Shown: piece by piece, positions 46,949-56,469 of the stretch | Position numbering within the stretch: the stretch's first letter is position 1 | How the letters are laid out: each line of letters begins with the position of its first letter | Notes under the pieces: model-generated | The model's database searches: none | What the model was told of the DNA's origin: nothing | The model's input: the letters and a program-made list of their open reading frames with translations, nothing else | Made by a program: the position numbers and the translations under genes | Assembly (NCBI GenBank): GCA_003280655.1 | Contig: QCEK01000003.1 | Location: 1 to 64,000 of the forward strand | Direction of reading: 5' to 3' | Length of the DNA stretch: 64,000 bases | Source: Prochlorococcus sp. AG-355-O17 | GTDB taxonomy: Bacteria; Cyanobacteriota; Cyanobacteriia; PCC-6307; Cyanobiaceae

Positions 46949-48238
46949 ATGCATTCAGAAAATTTATTTACTAATTATTCTCAAATAGAAAACAATGCAC
47001 CTTTGGCAGATAAATTAAGACCAAAGAATTTGGAAGATTTTTTTGGTCAACAACCAATCCTGAATGAGAATTCGCTCTTAAGAAGTGCAATATTAAATGA
47101 TAAGATTAGTAATTTTATTTTTTCTGGTCCTCCGGGTGTTGGAAAAACTACTCTAATTGAAATTATTTCTTTTAATACGCGGTCAAAATTAATAAAGTTA
47201 AATGCAGTATTATCAAGTGTTAAAGAATTAAGAAATGAAATTGCTAATGCAAAAGATAGATTAATAAATTCAAAAAGAAAAACAATTTTATTTATCGATG
47301 AGGTTCATAGATTTACATCAGTTCAGCAAGATGCTTTATTACCTTCAATAGAAAATGGAACTATAACTTTTATTGGTGCTACAACTGAAAACCCCTTCTT
47401 TGCAGTTAATAAAGCGCTTGTTAGCAGATCTCGTATTTTTACATTACTTCCTTTGGCAGAAAATGATTTGCAGAAAATAATACAAAAAGTCATTACTTAT
47501 TATTCAAAACAACAAGATTCAAAAAAGGTTTATTTAACTCAAGATGCTATAAATCATTTAATTAAATTTTCTGGCGGAGATGCAAGGACATTAATCAATG
47601 CGCTAGAGATGGCCATAGAAATAAATGCTGAAAATGGTGCTAAAGAAATCAATATTAATCTCTCAATAGCTGAGGACGCACTACAAAAGAAAAATATTGT
47701 TTATGATAAAAACGGACAAAATCATTACGATGTAATAAGTGCTTTTATCAAGTCCATAAGAGGTTCTGATCCAAATGCAACTTTATTCTGGCTTGCGAAT
47801 ATGCTGGAGGCTGGTGAAGATCCTAATTTTGTTTTTAGAAGACTACTTATATCTGCCAGTGAAGATATTGGAATAGCTGATCCTAATGCCATAGTAGTTG
47901 TACAATCCTGTTGTGATGCTTTTGATAGAGTTGGTTTTCCAGAAGGATTATATTTTTTAACGCAGGCTTCTTTATATTTAGCTATTTCTCCAAAAAGTAA
48001 TAGTACGAAAAGTATTTTTAAAGCAATTGAAACAATTAAATCTACTAATGCTTTTGATGTTCCACTTCATTTAAAAAATAACTCTAATGGTTATGTCAAT
48101 CCTCATAATTATCCAGGTAATTGGGTCGTACAAGAATATCTTCCTAAATCTTTAAGAGGTTTAAAAATATGGGAACCAAATAATAATGGATGGGAAAAAA
48201 CTCAATATGAAGAACTGCTTAAAAGAAAAGAAAATTAA
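46949..48238 (+). CDS. rarA: Replication-associated recombination protein RarA (MgsA)
   Basis: This AAA+ ATPase acts at stalled replication forks. The 429-residue protein has Walker A GPPGVGKTT (60-68), Walker B FIDEVH (115-120) and the sensor ATTENPFFAVN. The C-terminal RarA region has PNFVFRRLLISASEDIGIADP. Its 3' end overlaps the convergent phosphopantetheinyl transferase gene by 4 bp. Confidence 0.93.
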   Translation: MHSENLFTNYSQIENNAPLADKLRPKNLEDFFGQQPILNENSLLRSAILNDKISNFIFSGPPGVGKTTLIEIISFNTRSKLIKLNAVLSSVKELRNEIANAKDRLINSKRKTILFIDEVHRFTSVQQDALLPSIENGTITFIGATTENPFFAVNKALVSRSRIFTLLPLAENDLQKIIQKVITYYSKQQDSKKVYLTQDAINHLIKFSGGDARTLINALEMAIEINAENGAKEININLSIAEDALQKKNIVYDKNGQNHYDVISAFIKSIRGSDPNATLFWLANMLEAGEDPNFVFRRLLISASEDIGIADPNAIVVVQSCCDAFDRVGFPEGLYFLTQASLYLAISPKSNSTKSIFKAIETIKSTNAFDVPLHLKNNSNGYVNPHNYPGNWVVQEYLPKSLRGLKIWEPNNNGWEKTQYEELLKRKEN

Positions 48239-48891
48239 AAATTTTTCGAACAACAAATAATCTGAGGATTAAAAGAAGTTTTTTCTTCGTAGGCTAAAGC
48301 GATAGTCCAATTATGGAAGTTAATCTGTGAATAATTTAAATGTATATTTTTCTTCTTATGAATTAACTCTTTTGGCTTTTCAAAAAATTGCCAATCTTTA
48401 ATGTCTTTAGCTATTTTTCCATGATCCCATTTTATAGCCGCTTCAACGGCACACCATTGATTTAATATTATATTTTTTGTTAAATAATTATTATGGTTTG
48501 ATTTGTTGGTAAGAAAAAAATATTTTTTTGCAAATTTTATGTGGTTAAAATTTCTATCTGTTCTCTCAATATCAATCCCTATTTTGCCTTTATGCCAGAC
48601 TATAGTAATGGCATCTTTACAATGACTTAAACTGATATTTCCCATGCCAGATGGTAAAGTTGGAGGTTCTCCAGGTTGAGCATTAATTGGTATTTCGAGG
48701 GGGTCTAAATCAAAAAGTGTTGAAAGTGATTGTCGCAAATACGCTCTTGTTTCTAAGAAAATCTTTGATCTTGAATTTGTTAGGTTTTTTGCAGTTTTAA
48801 TTTCTTCTATAGTTGCGACATCTTGCACACCTTTAATCTCATAAAACCAAATTTTTGGTATTTTATATTCATACTCATTCAATAATTTCAA
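48235..48891 (-). CDS. 4'-phosphopantetheinyl transferase, Sfp/HetI family
   Basis: This enzyme transfers phosphopantetheine from CoA to acyl carrier proteins. The 218-residue protein has the metal motif GIDIER (D107, E109) and WCAVEAAIKW (E150, K154), in which the usual lysine before E150 is valine. The start appears to be TTG at 48891, with a second TTG three codons later. Its first base coincides with the bcp start on the other strand. Confidence 0.85.
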   Translation of the reverse strand: MKLLNEYEYKIPKIWFYEIKGVQDVATIEEIKTAKNLTNSRSKIFLETRAYLRQSLSTLFDLDPLEIPINAQPGEPPTLPSGMGNISLSHCKDAITIVWHKGKIGIDIERTDRNFNHIKFAKKYFFLTNKSNHNNYLTKNIILNQWCAVEAAIKWDHGKIAKDIKDWQFFEKPKELIHKKKNIHLNYSQINFHNWTIALAYEEKTSFNPQIICCSKNF

Positions 48892-49358
48892 TGGCTCTTA
48901 AGGTTGGCGACAAAGCACCAGAATTTAAATTAAAAGATTCTTTTGAGAAAGAAGTTTCTCTTAGTAATTTTAAAGGTAAAAGAATAATACTATATTTTTA
49001 TCCAAAAGATAATACTCCAGGATGTACTAAAGAAGCATGTAATTTTAAAGAGAATTGGGATTTACTCCAAAAAAATAACATTGTTGTGCTTGGTATTAGT
49101 AAAGATAATGCATCCTCTCATCAGAAGTTTATAGAAAAATTTAATTTACCTTTTATTCTTTTAACTGATCCTGAACCTTTCAAAGTCTCTTCTGATTATG
49201 ATAGTTATGGACTGAAAAAATTCATGGGAAAAGAATATATGGGGATGATGAGAAATACTTTTTTAATTGATACTGAAGGTAAAATCGAAAAAATTTACTT
49301 AAAGGTAAAAGCAGCAATAATGGCTGATCATATAATTGCAGACCTTGGGTTAAGCTAA
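48891..49358 (+). CDS. bcp: Thioredoxin-dependent thiol peroxidase (peroxiredoxin Q/BCP)
   Basis: This enzyme reduces H2O2 and organic peroxides. The preferred ATG at 48891 gives 155 residues, with peroxidatic C45 and resolving C50 in PKDNTPGCTKEACNF, exactly the BCP spacing. The frame opens at 48855, but that extension has no family support. It is head to head with the phosphopantetheinyl transferase gene. Confidence 0.95.
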   Translation: MALKVGDKAPEFKLKDSFEKEVSLSNFKGKRIILYFYPKDNTPGCTKEACNFKENWDLLQKNNIVVLGISKDNASSHQKFIEKFNLPFILLTDPEPFKVSSDYDSYGLKKFMGKEYMGMMRNTFLIDTEGKIEKIYLKVKAAIMADHIIADLGLS

Positions 49359-49361
49359 TTT

Positions 49362-50033
49362 TTATATAGATAGCTGATGAATAATCATCCCCTCCATAAC
49401 TAAATTAGGAGCATTGATAATATTTTCTTTTTTAGTTTTTAGAGATTTTGTGAGTAATTGAGAGTCTCCTCCACAGATTATTAAAATATCCTTTTCGGGA
49501 TTAAATAAACTATTAATCACGCCAATAAGAGAGTTGATTACTCCTTTTAAGATTGCTTCTTCTGTATTAATTAAAAAATCTTTGCTAGGAATATCATATT
49601 TTTTGGGAACTTTAAGATTTTTTGTATTTTGTTCCATTGATTTTAATTGTGTTAGAAAACCTGGCAGAAGTTGACCTCCAATAATAGATCCATTTGAATT
49701 CAATTTTGTTATTGATAATATTGTGCCAAAATCTGCAATTAGCAAATCTTTTTTGAAAGGGTTTTCAATAATTTTTAAAGCGGCAATACAGGCAAGAGCT
49801 CTATCAACGCCAAAATAATCAGGAAGATTTGATAATTGGATATCTTTAGTTTTTATTTCATTTTCTTTTTTCAGCAAAAAATTTGGTAGTTTTCCAACAG
49901 AAGCCCAAATTAATTGATCAAGATCTAAATTTTCGGGAAATTTTTGCTCTTTTTTGGTATGGAAGAATTTAGATTGATTTTTAGAATATTTAGCCCAATG
50001 AAGTCTACTATTACCAACTAGTAAAAAATTCAT
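49362..50033 (-). CDS. coaX: Type III pantothenate kinase
   Basis: This enzyme catalyses the first step of CoA synthesis. The 223-residue protein has an N-terminal LLVGNSRLHWAK phosphate loop, DRALACIAAL, DFGTILSI and a C-terminal GGDSQLL. The signatures deviate a little from E. coli-distant CoaX proteins but the order is right. Its start overlaps the cysH stop (ATGA). Together with coaE it supplies two CoA steps in this window. Confidence 0.87.
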   Translation of the reverse strand: MNFLLVGNSRLHWAKYSKNQSKFFHTKKEQKFPENLDLDQLIWASVGKLPNFLLKKENEIKTKDIQLSNLPDYFGVDRALACIAALKIIENPFKKDLLIADFGTILSITKLNSNGSIIGGQLLPGFLTQLKSMEQNTKNLKVPKKYDIPSKDFLINTEEAILKGVINSLIGVINSLFNPEKDILIICGGDSQLLTKSLKTKKENIINAPNLVMEGMIIHQLSI

Positions 50034-50761
50034 ATTTGATAATCATTGACATGGATACCACATTCTTGTTTAATCCCCCCAAATCTTGTATCCCTACCTT
50101 TTGTTTCGATACCATCGGGATTGCTTGAATGCCAATCTCCTACAGAAGAATAACCTTTGATAAAAAGTGGATGGGCAGGTAAATTATTCTCTTCCATATA
50201 ATAAAAAATATCTTTATTTGTCCAATTTAATAAAGGTCTTAAAGAAAGTCTTTGACGAATTATGTCTAGGAATTTCATTTTGTTTCTGTTCTCTGTTTGA
50301 CTTGATCTAACGCCGCTTGCCCAGCAGTAAATATTGTATTTTTCTAGACCATTTTCTAAAGGCTTTATCTTTCTTAAATCATGATATTTATCTAAATCAC
50401 TCGCTTTATTTGTTTCCCAAAGTTTGCCATATTTAGCCTCCATTCTTGCTGGAGATAATTCACTTTGTAGAACTTCTACTTCTAGGGATAACTCTTCAAT
50501 AAGCTTTTCAGCGTAATTGTATGTTTCTGGAGGTAGATAACCTGTATCTATCCAAAATATTTTGATTTTTTTTTGTAGACATAATTCACTAACCATTTTT
50601 AAAAGGACTGATGACTGTATGCCAAAACTTGTTGTAATAGCAAATTGATTATTAAACTTTTCATAACCCCAAGTAAGCATTTCTTGAGGCTTCATATCTA
50701 ATAGCTCTTGATTATATTTCCTTAAGTTAGGTTGAATATCTTTTTGGATTTTTTCAATCAT
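50030..50761 (-). CDS. cysH: Phosphoadenosine phosphosulfate reductase
   Basis: This enzyme reduces PAPS to sulfite in sulfate assimilation. The 243-residue protein has the nucleotide loop TTSFGIQSSVLL and the C-terminal catalytic cysteine C234 in ECGIH. The CC...CxxC cluster motif of APS reductases is absent (only YCWASGVRSSQTENR is seen), so it should use PAPS and thioredoxin. It is coupled to coaX by a 4-bp overlap. Confidence 0.93.
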   Translation of the reverse strand: MIEKIQKDIQPNLRKYNQELLDMKPQEMLTWGYEKFNNQFAITTSFGIQSSVLLKMVSELCLQKKIKIFWIDTGYLPPETYNYAEKLIEELSLEVEVLQSELSPARMEAKYGKLWETNKASDLDKYHDLRKIKPLENGLEKYNIYCWASGVRSSQTENRNKMKFLDIIRQRLSLRPLLNWTNKDIFYYMEENNLPAHPLFIKGYSSVGDWHSSNPDGIETKGRDTRFGGIKQECGIHVNDYQI

Positions 50762-50856
50762 TCTTCAATTTGACTATGAGTTTAATGTTATTTCGCTCAA
50801 TTTAAAAATTAATCGTATAGTTTAATAATACATTTACGAATAACAATATTTAGCTA

Positions 50857-52050
50857 ATGAAATCAATACAAAAACCAATAGTAATAGTTGGAGCAGGTTT
50901 TGCAGGCATGACATTTGCTTTAAATTTAAAGAATCTTAATCCTTCTTTACCGATTCTTGTGGTTGATTCTGAAACTAACTTTATATTTAAACCTTTAATG
51001 TACGAAGTTTTAAGTAAAGAAATAAGAAGTTGGGAAGCTACCCCAAAATTTGCAAATATTTTTTCTGATGCAGGAATTACTTTTTTAAGGAATTGTTTAA
51101 CCAAGATTTCTTTCAAAGAAAATATTCTAAAATTTAGCGATGATTTAGAATTAAGTTATCAATATCTTGTTATCTGCACAGGGTCTATTTCCAATAGTTT
51201 TTTAATAAAAGGTGTAGATGAAAATTGTTATTTTTTTAATGATGTGCATGATTTAAATAAATTAAATTCTTTTTTAAAAAAATCACAAAAAACTGCGCTT
51301 CATAAAAAAATATTTATAGTTGGAGGTGGCCCTTCCGGCATCGAGTTGGCATGCAAAATTAAAGATATATTTACAGATTTATTTGAAATTAATGTAATAG
51401 AAAAATCAAATGAAATACTTAATAAAAACAAAATTTTTAATAGAGAACAAGCAGAGAAGGCATTAGAAAAAAGAAAAATTAAAGTTCTTTTGAATTCCAC
51501 AGTTAAAGAAGTCTCAGAAACTAAAATTAGTATTTCTAGTGAGGTTGGAATAACTTCTTTGGATAAAGATATTGTGATTTGGACTGCAGGTGTTAAACCT
51601 AATTTGTCGTACTTAGAAACTGACGAAATAACAAAAAAATTTGGACGAATTTTAGTTAATAATAATTTGCAAATAAAAAACCATAAAAACTGTTTTGCTA
51701 TTGGCGATATTTCAGTTATTGATGGAATGGAGGATTTACCTATAACTGCACAGGTCGCTATGCAGGAAGGAAGTCATCTAGCTAATAATTTAGAACTTTT
51801 AATTCAAGGAAAAGATCCTTTACCATTTCAATTTCAAGACAACGGAGAAATGATTAGCTTAGGAATAGGCGAAGCTTCAATTTCTGGGCTTGGGGTTACT
51901 TTATCTGGGAAATTGGCTTTTGAGGCAAGAAGACTCATATATGCTTCCAAGTTGCCTGATATTACAGAAAGCTTAAAATCTGCATCTTCATGGATATTCC
52001 AAAAAAAAACTATTTTTAAAAAGTTTCTTAAAAAAGATTATTCCAATTAA
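50857..52050 (+). CDS. Type II NAD(P)H dehydrogenase (NDH-2)
   Basis: This single-subunit flavoprotein passes electrons from NAD(P)H to plastoquinone. The 397-residue protein has two dinucleotide motifs (VGAGFAGMTFA near residue 11, VGGGPSGIELA near 153) and the C-terminal FAIGDISVIDG FAD site. Membrane attachment is likely peripheral. It is 49 bp upstream of the transporter gene and divergent from cysH. Confidence 0.88.
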   Translation: MKSIQKPIVIVGAGFAGMTFALNLKNLNPSLPILVVDSETNFIFKPLMYEVLSKEIRSWEATPKFANIFSDAGITFLRNCLTKISFKENILKFSDDLELSYQYLVICTGSISNSFLIKGVDENCYFFNDVHDLNKLNSFLKKSQKTALHKKIFIVGGGPSGIELACKIKDIFTDLFEINVIEKSNEILNKNKIFNREQAEKALEKRKIKVLLNSTVKEVSETKISISSEVGITSLDKDIVIWTAGVKPNLSYLETDEITKKFGRILVNNNLQIKNHKNCFAIGDISVIDGMEDLPITAQVAMQEGSHLANNLELLIQGKDPLPFQFQDNGEMISLGIGEASISGLGVTLSGKLAFEARRLIYASKLPDITESLKSASSWIFQKKTIFKKFLKKDYSN

Positions 52051-52099
52051 ACTTTTTTGAAAGATTGTTTTTGGGTATATTGAGTAAAAAAAGTTTCGT

Positions 52100-53908
52100 A
52101 TGAATTTAATTGCAGTAGTTAGTAATAATTTTGATGCTTTTATAACGGTAGTTGTTTTAATAATGTCAATCATTTTGTTTATTAAAAATACTATTGCGCC
52201 AGAATTGACTGGTTTGTTATGTGTCGGAATATTTATAGCAACTGGGGTTCTTTCTCCTGAAAAAGCTCTAGCTGGATTTGGTAGCCCGTCTTTAATTACT
52301 CTTATGGGCTTATTTGCAGTTTCCTTTGCTCTATTTAAAAGTGGTGCCTTAGACAGAGTAAGAGAATTAATTTCTTCTGAAAGTATTAGAACTCCAAGGA
52401 AATTAATTTCTTTAATAGCTTTTTTGATTGCTCCAATATCTGGAATTGTACCTAATACTCCAGTAGTAGCATCTTTGTTACCTTTAATTGAAAGTTGGTG
52501 TGAGCGAAGAAATATATCACCATCAAAAGTTTTATTACCTCTTTCTTTTGCTACTTTACTCGGTGGAACTTTAACATTATTAGGTAGCTCAGTAAATCTT
52601 CTCGTAAGTGATATTAGTCAACAATTAGGTTATGGGGGTTTGGAATTATTTAGTTTGACTTCAATAGGGATTCCTGTATGGCTTATAGGTACAACCTATA
52701 TGATTCTAGTTTCTGACATCCTTTTGCCAGATAGAGGGAGAGATAAGGAATTTATTAACAATGTTGATATGAATATATATTTTACTGAAGTTACTATTCC
52801 CTCTACTTCAGAATTAGTTGGACAATCTGTCAAAAATAGTAGATTGCAAAGAAGATTTGACGTTGATGTTCTGGAATTGCAAAGAAATGGAAAAGTTATT
52901 CTTCCTCCTTTGGCTGATAGAAAGATTGAACCGGATGACCGATTAATAATCCGCGTTACAAGGGCAGACTTATTTAGATTGCAGCAGGAACATACCATTT
53001 TGTTAGGAGAAAACAAAACATCTTTCGACGGTGCTAATTTTTTCTCAGATGATGAAGGTACTAAAACCTTTGAAGCCCTTTTGCCAGCTGGCTCCACTCT
53101 AGCTGGTGCAAGTTTGAGAGAATTAAGATTTAGGCAGCGTCACAATGCAACAGTTTTAGCACTAAGGAGAGGTCAACAAACTGTCCAGGAGAGATTAGGT
53201 CAAGCTGTTTTAAGGGCCGGAGATGTTTTATTATTGCAAGCCCCGTTAGATTCCATAAGAGGTTTGCAAGCCAGTAACGATTTGCTTATTTTAGATCAAT
53301 TCGAAGATGATTTACCTTTCTTGATAAAAAAACCTATATCGATTGGAATTGCAATAGTTATGGTCGTTTTGCCTTCGGTTTCTAATATTCCATTAGTAGG
53401 TTCAGTCCTTTTAGCAGTCATTGCCATGGTGGCTTGTGGATGTTTAAGACCTGCAGAGATACAAAAATCAATTAGATTAGACGTCATTTTATTGTTGGGA
53501 TCTTTATCATGCTTTAGTGTAGCTATGCAAGTGACAGGATTAGCAGATTTAATTGCAGTCAATCTAAACTTTGCCCTTAATGGAATGCCTCTGTATTTTG
53601 CACTAGTCGTAATTTTTGTAACGACAGTTATTCTTACACAATTTATAAGTAATGCTGCTTCAGTTGCTTTAATTTTGCCCGTTGCTATTGAATTCTCCAA
53701 TGTTTTAGGCATTGCACCAAGTGCTTTAATAATGCTTGTTTTATTTGGCGCAAGTCAATCTTTCTTGACTCCAATGGGTTATCAAACAAATTTAATGGTT
53801 TATGGTCCTGGAAGATATAGGTTTTTTGATATTGCAAAATACGGAGCTGGATTAACGCTTATAATGTCATTTACTGTGCCAGCATTGATAATTTTAAATT
53901 ACGGATAA
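52100..53908 (+). CDS. SLC13 family sodium/anion symporter with TrkA_C domains
   Basis: The 602-residue membrane carrier has about ten membrane segments, split by a soluble insert (about 215-400) with two TrkA_C-like regions (VDVLELQRNGKVILPPLADRKIEPDDRLIIRV and a second copy ending LRAGDVLLLQAP). Family members take up sulfate or dicarboxylates with Na+. Sulfate is plausible near cysH but inferred. It is 5 bp upstream of ktrB. Confidence 0.87.
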   Translation: MNLIAVVSNNFDAFITVVVLIMSIILFIKNTIAPELTGLLCVGIFIATGVLSPEKALAGFGSPSLITLMGLFAVSFALFKSGALDRVRELISSESIRTPRKLISLIAFLIAPISGIVPNTPVVASLLPLIESWCERRNISPSKVLLPLSFATLLGGTLTLLGSSVNLLVSDISQQLGYGGLELFSLTSIGIPVWLIGTTYMILVSDILLPDRGRDKEFINNVDMNIYFTEVTIPSTSELVGQSVKNSRLQRRFDVDVLELQRNGKVILPPLADRKIEPDDRLIIRVTRADLFRLQQEHTILLGENKTSFDGANFFSDDEGTKTFEALLPAGSTLAGASLRELRFRQRHNATVLALRRGQQTVQERLGQAVLRAGDVLLLQAPLDSIRGLQASNDLLILDQFEDDLPFLIKKPISIGIAIVMVVLPSVSNIPLVGSVLLAVIAMVACGCLRPAEIQKSIRLDVILLLGSLSCFSVAMQVTGLADLIAVNLNFALNGMPLYFALVVIFVTTVILTQFISNAASVALILPVAIEFSNVLGIAPSALIMLVLFGASQSFLTPMGYQTNLMVYGPGRYRFFDIAKYGAGLTLIMSFTVPALIILNYG

Positions 53909-53913
53909 ATAAC

Positions 53914-55317
53914 GTGAAATTCGCAACTAATGTTTATAAGTTAAAAGATGCTTACAAAAAGCTATCTGTACCACAATTTACTATTGTTACAGGCTTATTT
54001 GTTATTTGCGTTGGAACTTTAATTTTGAGTTCTCCATTATGTTCATCTTCAAAGGTTGGTTTGTGGGAAGCATTTTTTACATCTACTTCTGCTATTACAG
54101 TTACTGGCTTAACCATAATAGATATTGGCGTTGATTTAAATTTCTTTGGCCAAGTTTTTTTGGCTTTTATGCTTTTATCAGGTGGTCTAGGATTAATGGC
54201 TATTACGACATTTTTACAAGGATTTGTTGTAAAGGGGACAAAGCTAAGAACTAGATTAGACAAAGGAAAGACTCTAGATGAATTTGGTGTTGGAGGAATT
54301 GGTCGAACTTTTCAAAGCATCGCTATAACTGCGATAAGTATCATATCCTTCGGCGCAATTATTTTATATTCTTTTGGATTTGTAGATATTCCAAATAATT
54401 GGGAAAGACTTTGGTCCTCGATTTTTCACAGCATATCTGCATATAACAACGCAGGATTTTCTTTAAGGTCAAATAGTCTCCAAGACTATAGAACAAATTA
54501 TCTGGTTAATATTGTTTTTGTTTTTCTCATTGTAATGGGTGGATTGGGATGGCGTGTCATTGATGATATTTGGAGTAATAAAAAAAATCTCTCTTATAAA
54601 AAATTAAGTCTTCATTCCAGACTAGTTATTAGGACAAGTTTGTCTCTAATATTATTCGGATCATTAGGATTTTTTATCACTGAAACATTGCTTAATAGTC
54701 AATTTTTTAATGATTTGAATTTGTTTGAACGTTTATTATCATCAATCTTTGAAACAGTAAGTGCAAGAACTGCAGGATTCACAAATTACCCAATCTCTTT
54801 GAGCTCTATATCAGATACTGGCCTATTGTTATTAATGACTCTAATGTTTATTGGAGCAAGTACCGGAGGTACTGGTGGAGGCATAAAAACAACTACATTT
54901 ATTGCTTTAATGGCTGCCACTAGATCAACTTTAAGAGGTCAGAAAGATGTAATTATTAGTAATAGATTAATTTCAGATAAAGTTATTCTAAAGGCAGTTG
55001 GTATAACGGTTGGATCTTTGCTTTTTGTTCTTTTAATGGCAATGCTGCTAAGTACAACTAATACTTTTATTGAGAAAGAATCTTTCACATTCTTAGAAAT
55101 CCTGTTCACTTGCATCTCTGCATTCGCAACGGTTGGGTTTGATATTGGTTTAACTGCAAAATTAAATCATTTCGGCCAATTTATTCTTATAGTTGGAATG
55201 TTTGTGGGCAGACTTGGCATCCTTTTGCTTTTAAGTGCACTTTGGCAGGCTCTTTATAAGAGTAGAATAGATAGACAAAAGAGAATTGGCTATCCTAGGG
55301 CTGATCTTTATGTTTAG
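53914..55317 (+). CDS. ktrB: Ktr potassium uptake protein, membrane subunit
   Basis: This is a Na+-dependent K+ channel-like transporter of 467 residues. It has the four repeated pore loops with the filter pattern TVTGL, NAGFS, TAGFT and TVGFD, which suits KtrB/TrkH. It starts with GTG, 5 bp after the SLC13 gene. KtrA follows 18 bp later. Confidence 0.93.
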   Translation: MKFATNVYKLKDAYKKLSVPQFTIVTGLFVICVGTLILSSPLCSSSKVGLWEAFFTSTSAITVTGLTIIDIGVDLNFFGQVFLAFMLLSGGLGLMAITTFLQGFVVKGTKLRTRLDKGKTLDEFGVGGIGRTFQSIAITAISIISFGAIILYSFGFVDIPNNWERLWSSIFHSISAYNNAGFSLRSNSLQDYRTNYLVNIVFVFLIVMGGLGWRVIDDIWSNKKNLSYKKLSLHSRLVIRTSLSLILFGSLGFFITETLLNSQFFNDLNLFERLLSSIFETVSARTAGFTNYPISLSSISDTGLLLLMTLMFIGASTGGTGGGIKTTTFIALMAATRSTLRGQKDVIISNRLISDKVILKAVGITVGSLLFVLLMAMLLSTTNTFIEKESFTFLEILFTCISAFATVGFDIGLTAKLNHFGQFILIVGMFVGRLGILLLLSALWQALYKSRIDRQKRIGYPRADLYV

Positions 55318-55335
55318 GATTCACTGAGTTTAATT

Positions 55336-56040
55336 ATGGCTGATTGGTGGCAGTGGTCTCAAAAGAGAGAAAAAGAAGCCCTTACTTTTGCAGTTGTTGG
55401 CGTTGGGAGATTTGGTACTGCTGTTTGTAGAGAACTTATAAGTAATGGTGCAGATGTTTTGGCTGCAGATTATTCGGAAAAAGCTATTGATGATTTGAGA
55501 CAATTAGAACCTTCTATAGAAGCTAGAGTTGTAGATTGTACTGATGAGGAGTCTATGAAGGAATCTGGAATTCTTGAAATGAATACTGTTGTAGTAGGTA
55601 TAAGTGAACCCATTGAAGCAAGTATAACTACGACACTTATTGCTAAAGATAGTGAAGGTAGCAAAGTGAAAAGAGTAATAGCAAGAGCTACGAGTGATTT
55701 GCATGAAAAAATGTTAAAAAGGGTAGGTGCGGACAAAGTTGTCTTCCCTTCCAGAATGCAAGGAGAAAGATTAGGTTTAGAACTTGTTAGACCAAATCTA
55801 ATTGAAAGATTAGAACTTGATAACCAAACTGGTATCGACGAGATAACTGTTCCTGAAGAATTTATTGGAAGATCTTTGAGAGATTTAAATTTGAGGAAAA
55901 ATTATTTAGTGAATGTTCTTGCAGCAGGACCTGCTGAAGAGTTGACAGTTAATCCTCCAGCAAAATATATTCTGGAAAGAGGAAATATTTTAGTAGTAAT
56001 GGGTAAAACTGCAGATTTACAGAAATTGCCTCAGAATTAA
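55336..56040 (+). CDS. ktrA: Ktr potassium uptake protein, NAD-binding regulatory subunit
   Basis: This RCK protein gates KtrB in response to ATP/NAD. The 234-residue protein has the Rossmann motif FAVVGVGRFGTAVCREL at its start and a C-terminal TrkA_C domain (about 150-230, ending GNILVVMGKTADL). It is cytoplasmic. It is the last gene of the NDH-2/SLC13/ktrB/ktrA run. Confidence 0.93.
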   Translation: MADWWQWSQKREKEALTFAVVGVGRFGTAVCRELISNGADVLAADYSEKAIDDLRQLEPSIEARVVDCTDEESMKESGILEMNTVVVGISEPIEASITTTLIAKDSEGSKVKRVIARATSDLHEKMLKRVGADKVVFPSRMQGERLGLELVRPNLIERLELDNQTGIDEITVPEEFIGRSLRDLNLRKNYLVNVLAAGPAEELTVNPPAKYILERGNILVVMGKTADLQKLPQN

Positions 56041-56045
56041 ACATT

Positions 56046-56348
56046 TTAATCAGATTTTTTATAGTATCTAATCCTTTGAGGAGCTTTTTTTAATCTTCTT
56101 ACGTTTTGTTTTTCAAGTTCATCTCTAAACTTATCGGTATTTAGATTTTTTTCAGAGAAAAATGATTTATCCTCTTTCTCGAAGTATTTTTTTATACCCT
56201 CTTGAATTAAAACTTTTGCCATATTACTAACTGTTCTAGATTCACTGTTAGCTAAAATACTTAATTGCTCACATATTAATTCTGGAAGAACTACTTGAAT
56301 TCTTGGAGATTTAGGCTTCCCATTAGTTGAGTTTTGCCGGGTAGCCAT
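56046..56348 (-). CDS. Ribbon-helix-helix (CopG-like) DNA-binding protein
   Basis: The 100-residue protein has a basic N-terminus and a RHH core (PRIQVVLPELICEQLSILANSESRTVSNMAKVLIQEGI, about residues 15-55), followed by a charged tail. RHH proteins bind inverted repeats as dimers and often repress their own gene. An 8-bp inverted repeat lies 30-67 bp upstream of its start. No toxin gene is adjacent in the usual order. Confidence 0.75.
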   Translation of the reverse strand: MATRQNSTNGKPKSPRIQVVLPELICEQLSILANSESRTVSNMAKVLIQEGIKKYFEKEDKSFFSEKNLNTDKFRDELEKQNVRRLKKAPQRIRYYKKSD

Positions 56349-56378
56349 GAGTCAAAGTTGATAACTGTTACTTATAAG

Positions 56379-56415
56379 TATACACAGTTAGTCAAGGATA
56401 CTATCTTTGTGTATA
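56379..56415. promoter_or_regulatory. Inverted repeat TATACACA / TGTGTATA, possible RHH operator
   Basis: The perfect 8-bp arms at 56379-56386 and 56408-56415 are separated by 21 bp. They lie between the divergent RHH gene and the 112-residue gene. On the minus strand the left arm contains a -10-like TATACT, placed about 30 bp before the RHH start. Autoregulation is inferred. Confidence 0.5.
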
Positions 56416-56433
56416 TTATTAATAAGGAAATTT

Positions 56434-56469
56434 ATGCCCGTATCAATTAATTTTTTTATTGTCCCATGA
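56434..56469 (+). CDS. Possible 11-codon leader ORF
   Basis: The ATG at 56434 has a good AAGGA ribosome site 4-9 bp upstream. The frame runs 11 codons and stops with TGA overlapping the next start (ATGA at 56466). It could couple translation of the 112-residue gene. It is short, so it may be chance. Confidence 0.3.
   Translation: MPVSINFFIVP

Noticed and set aside
48855-48890. Upstream extension of bcp
   Set aside because: It overlaps the start of the divergent transferase and shifts the cysteine positions away from the family's usual C45/C50.
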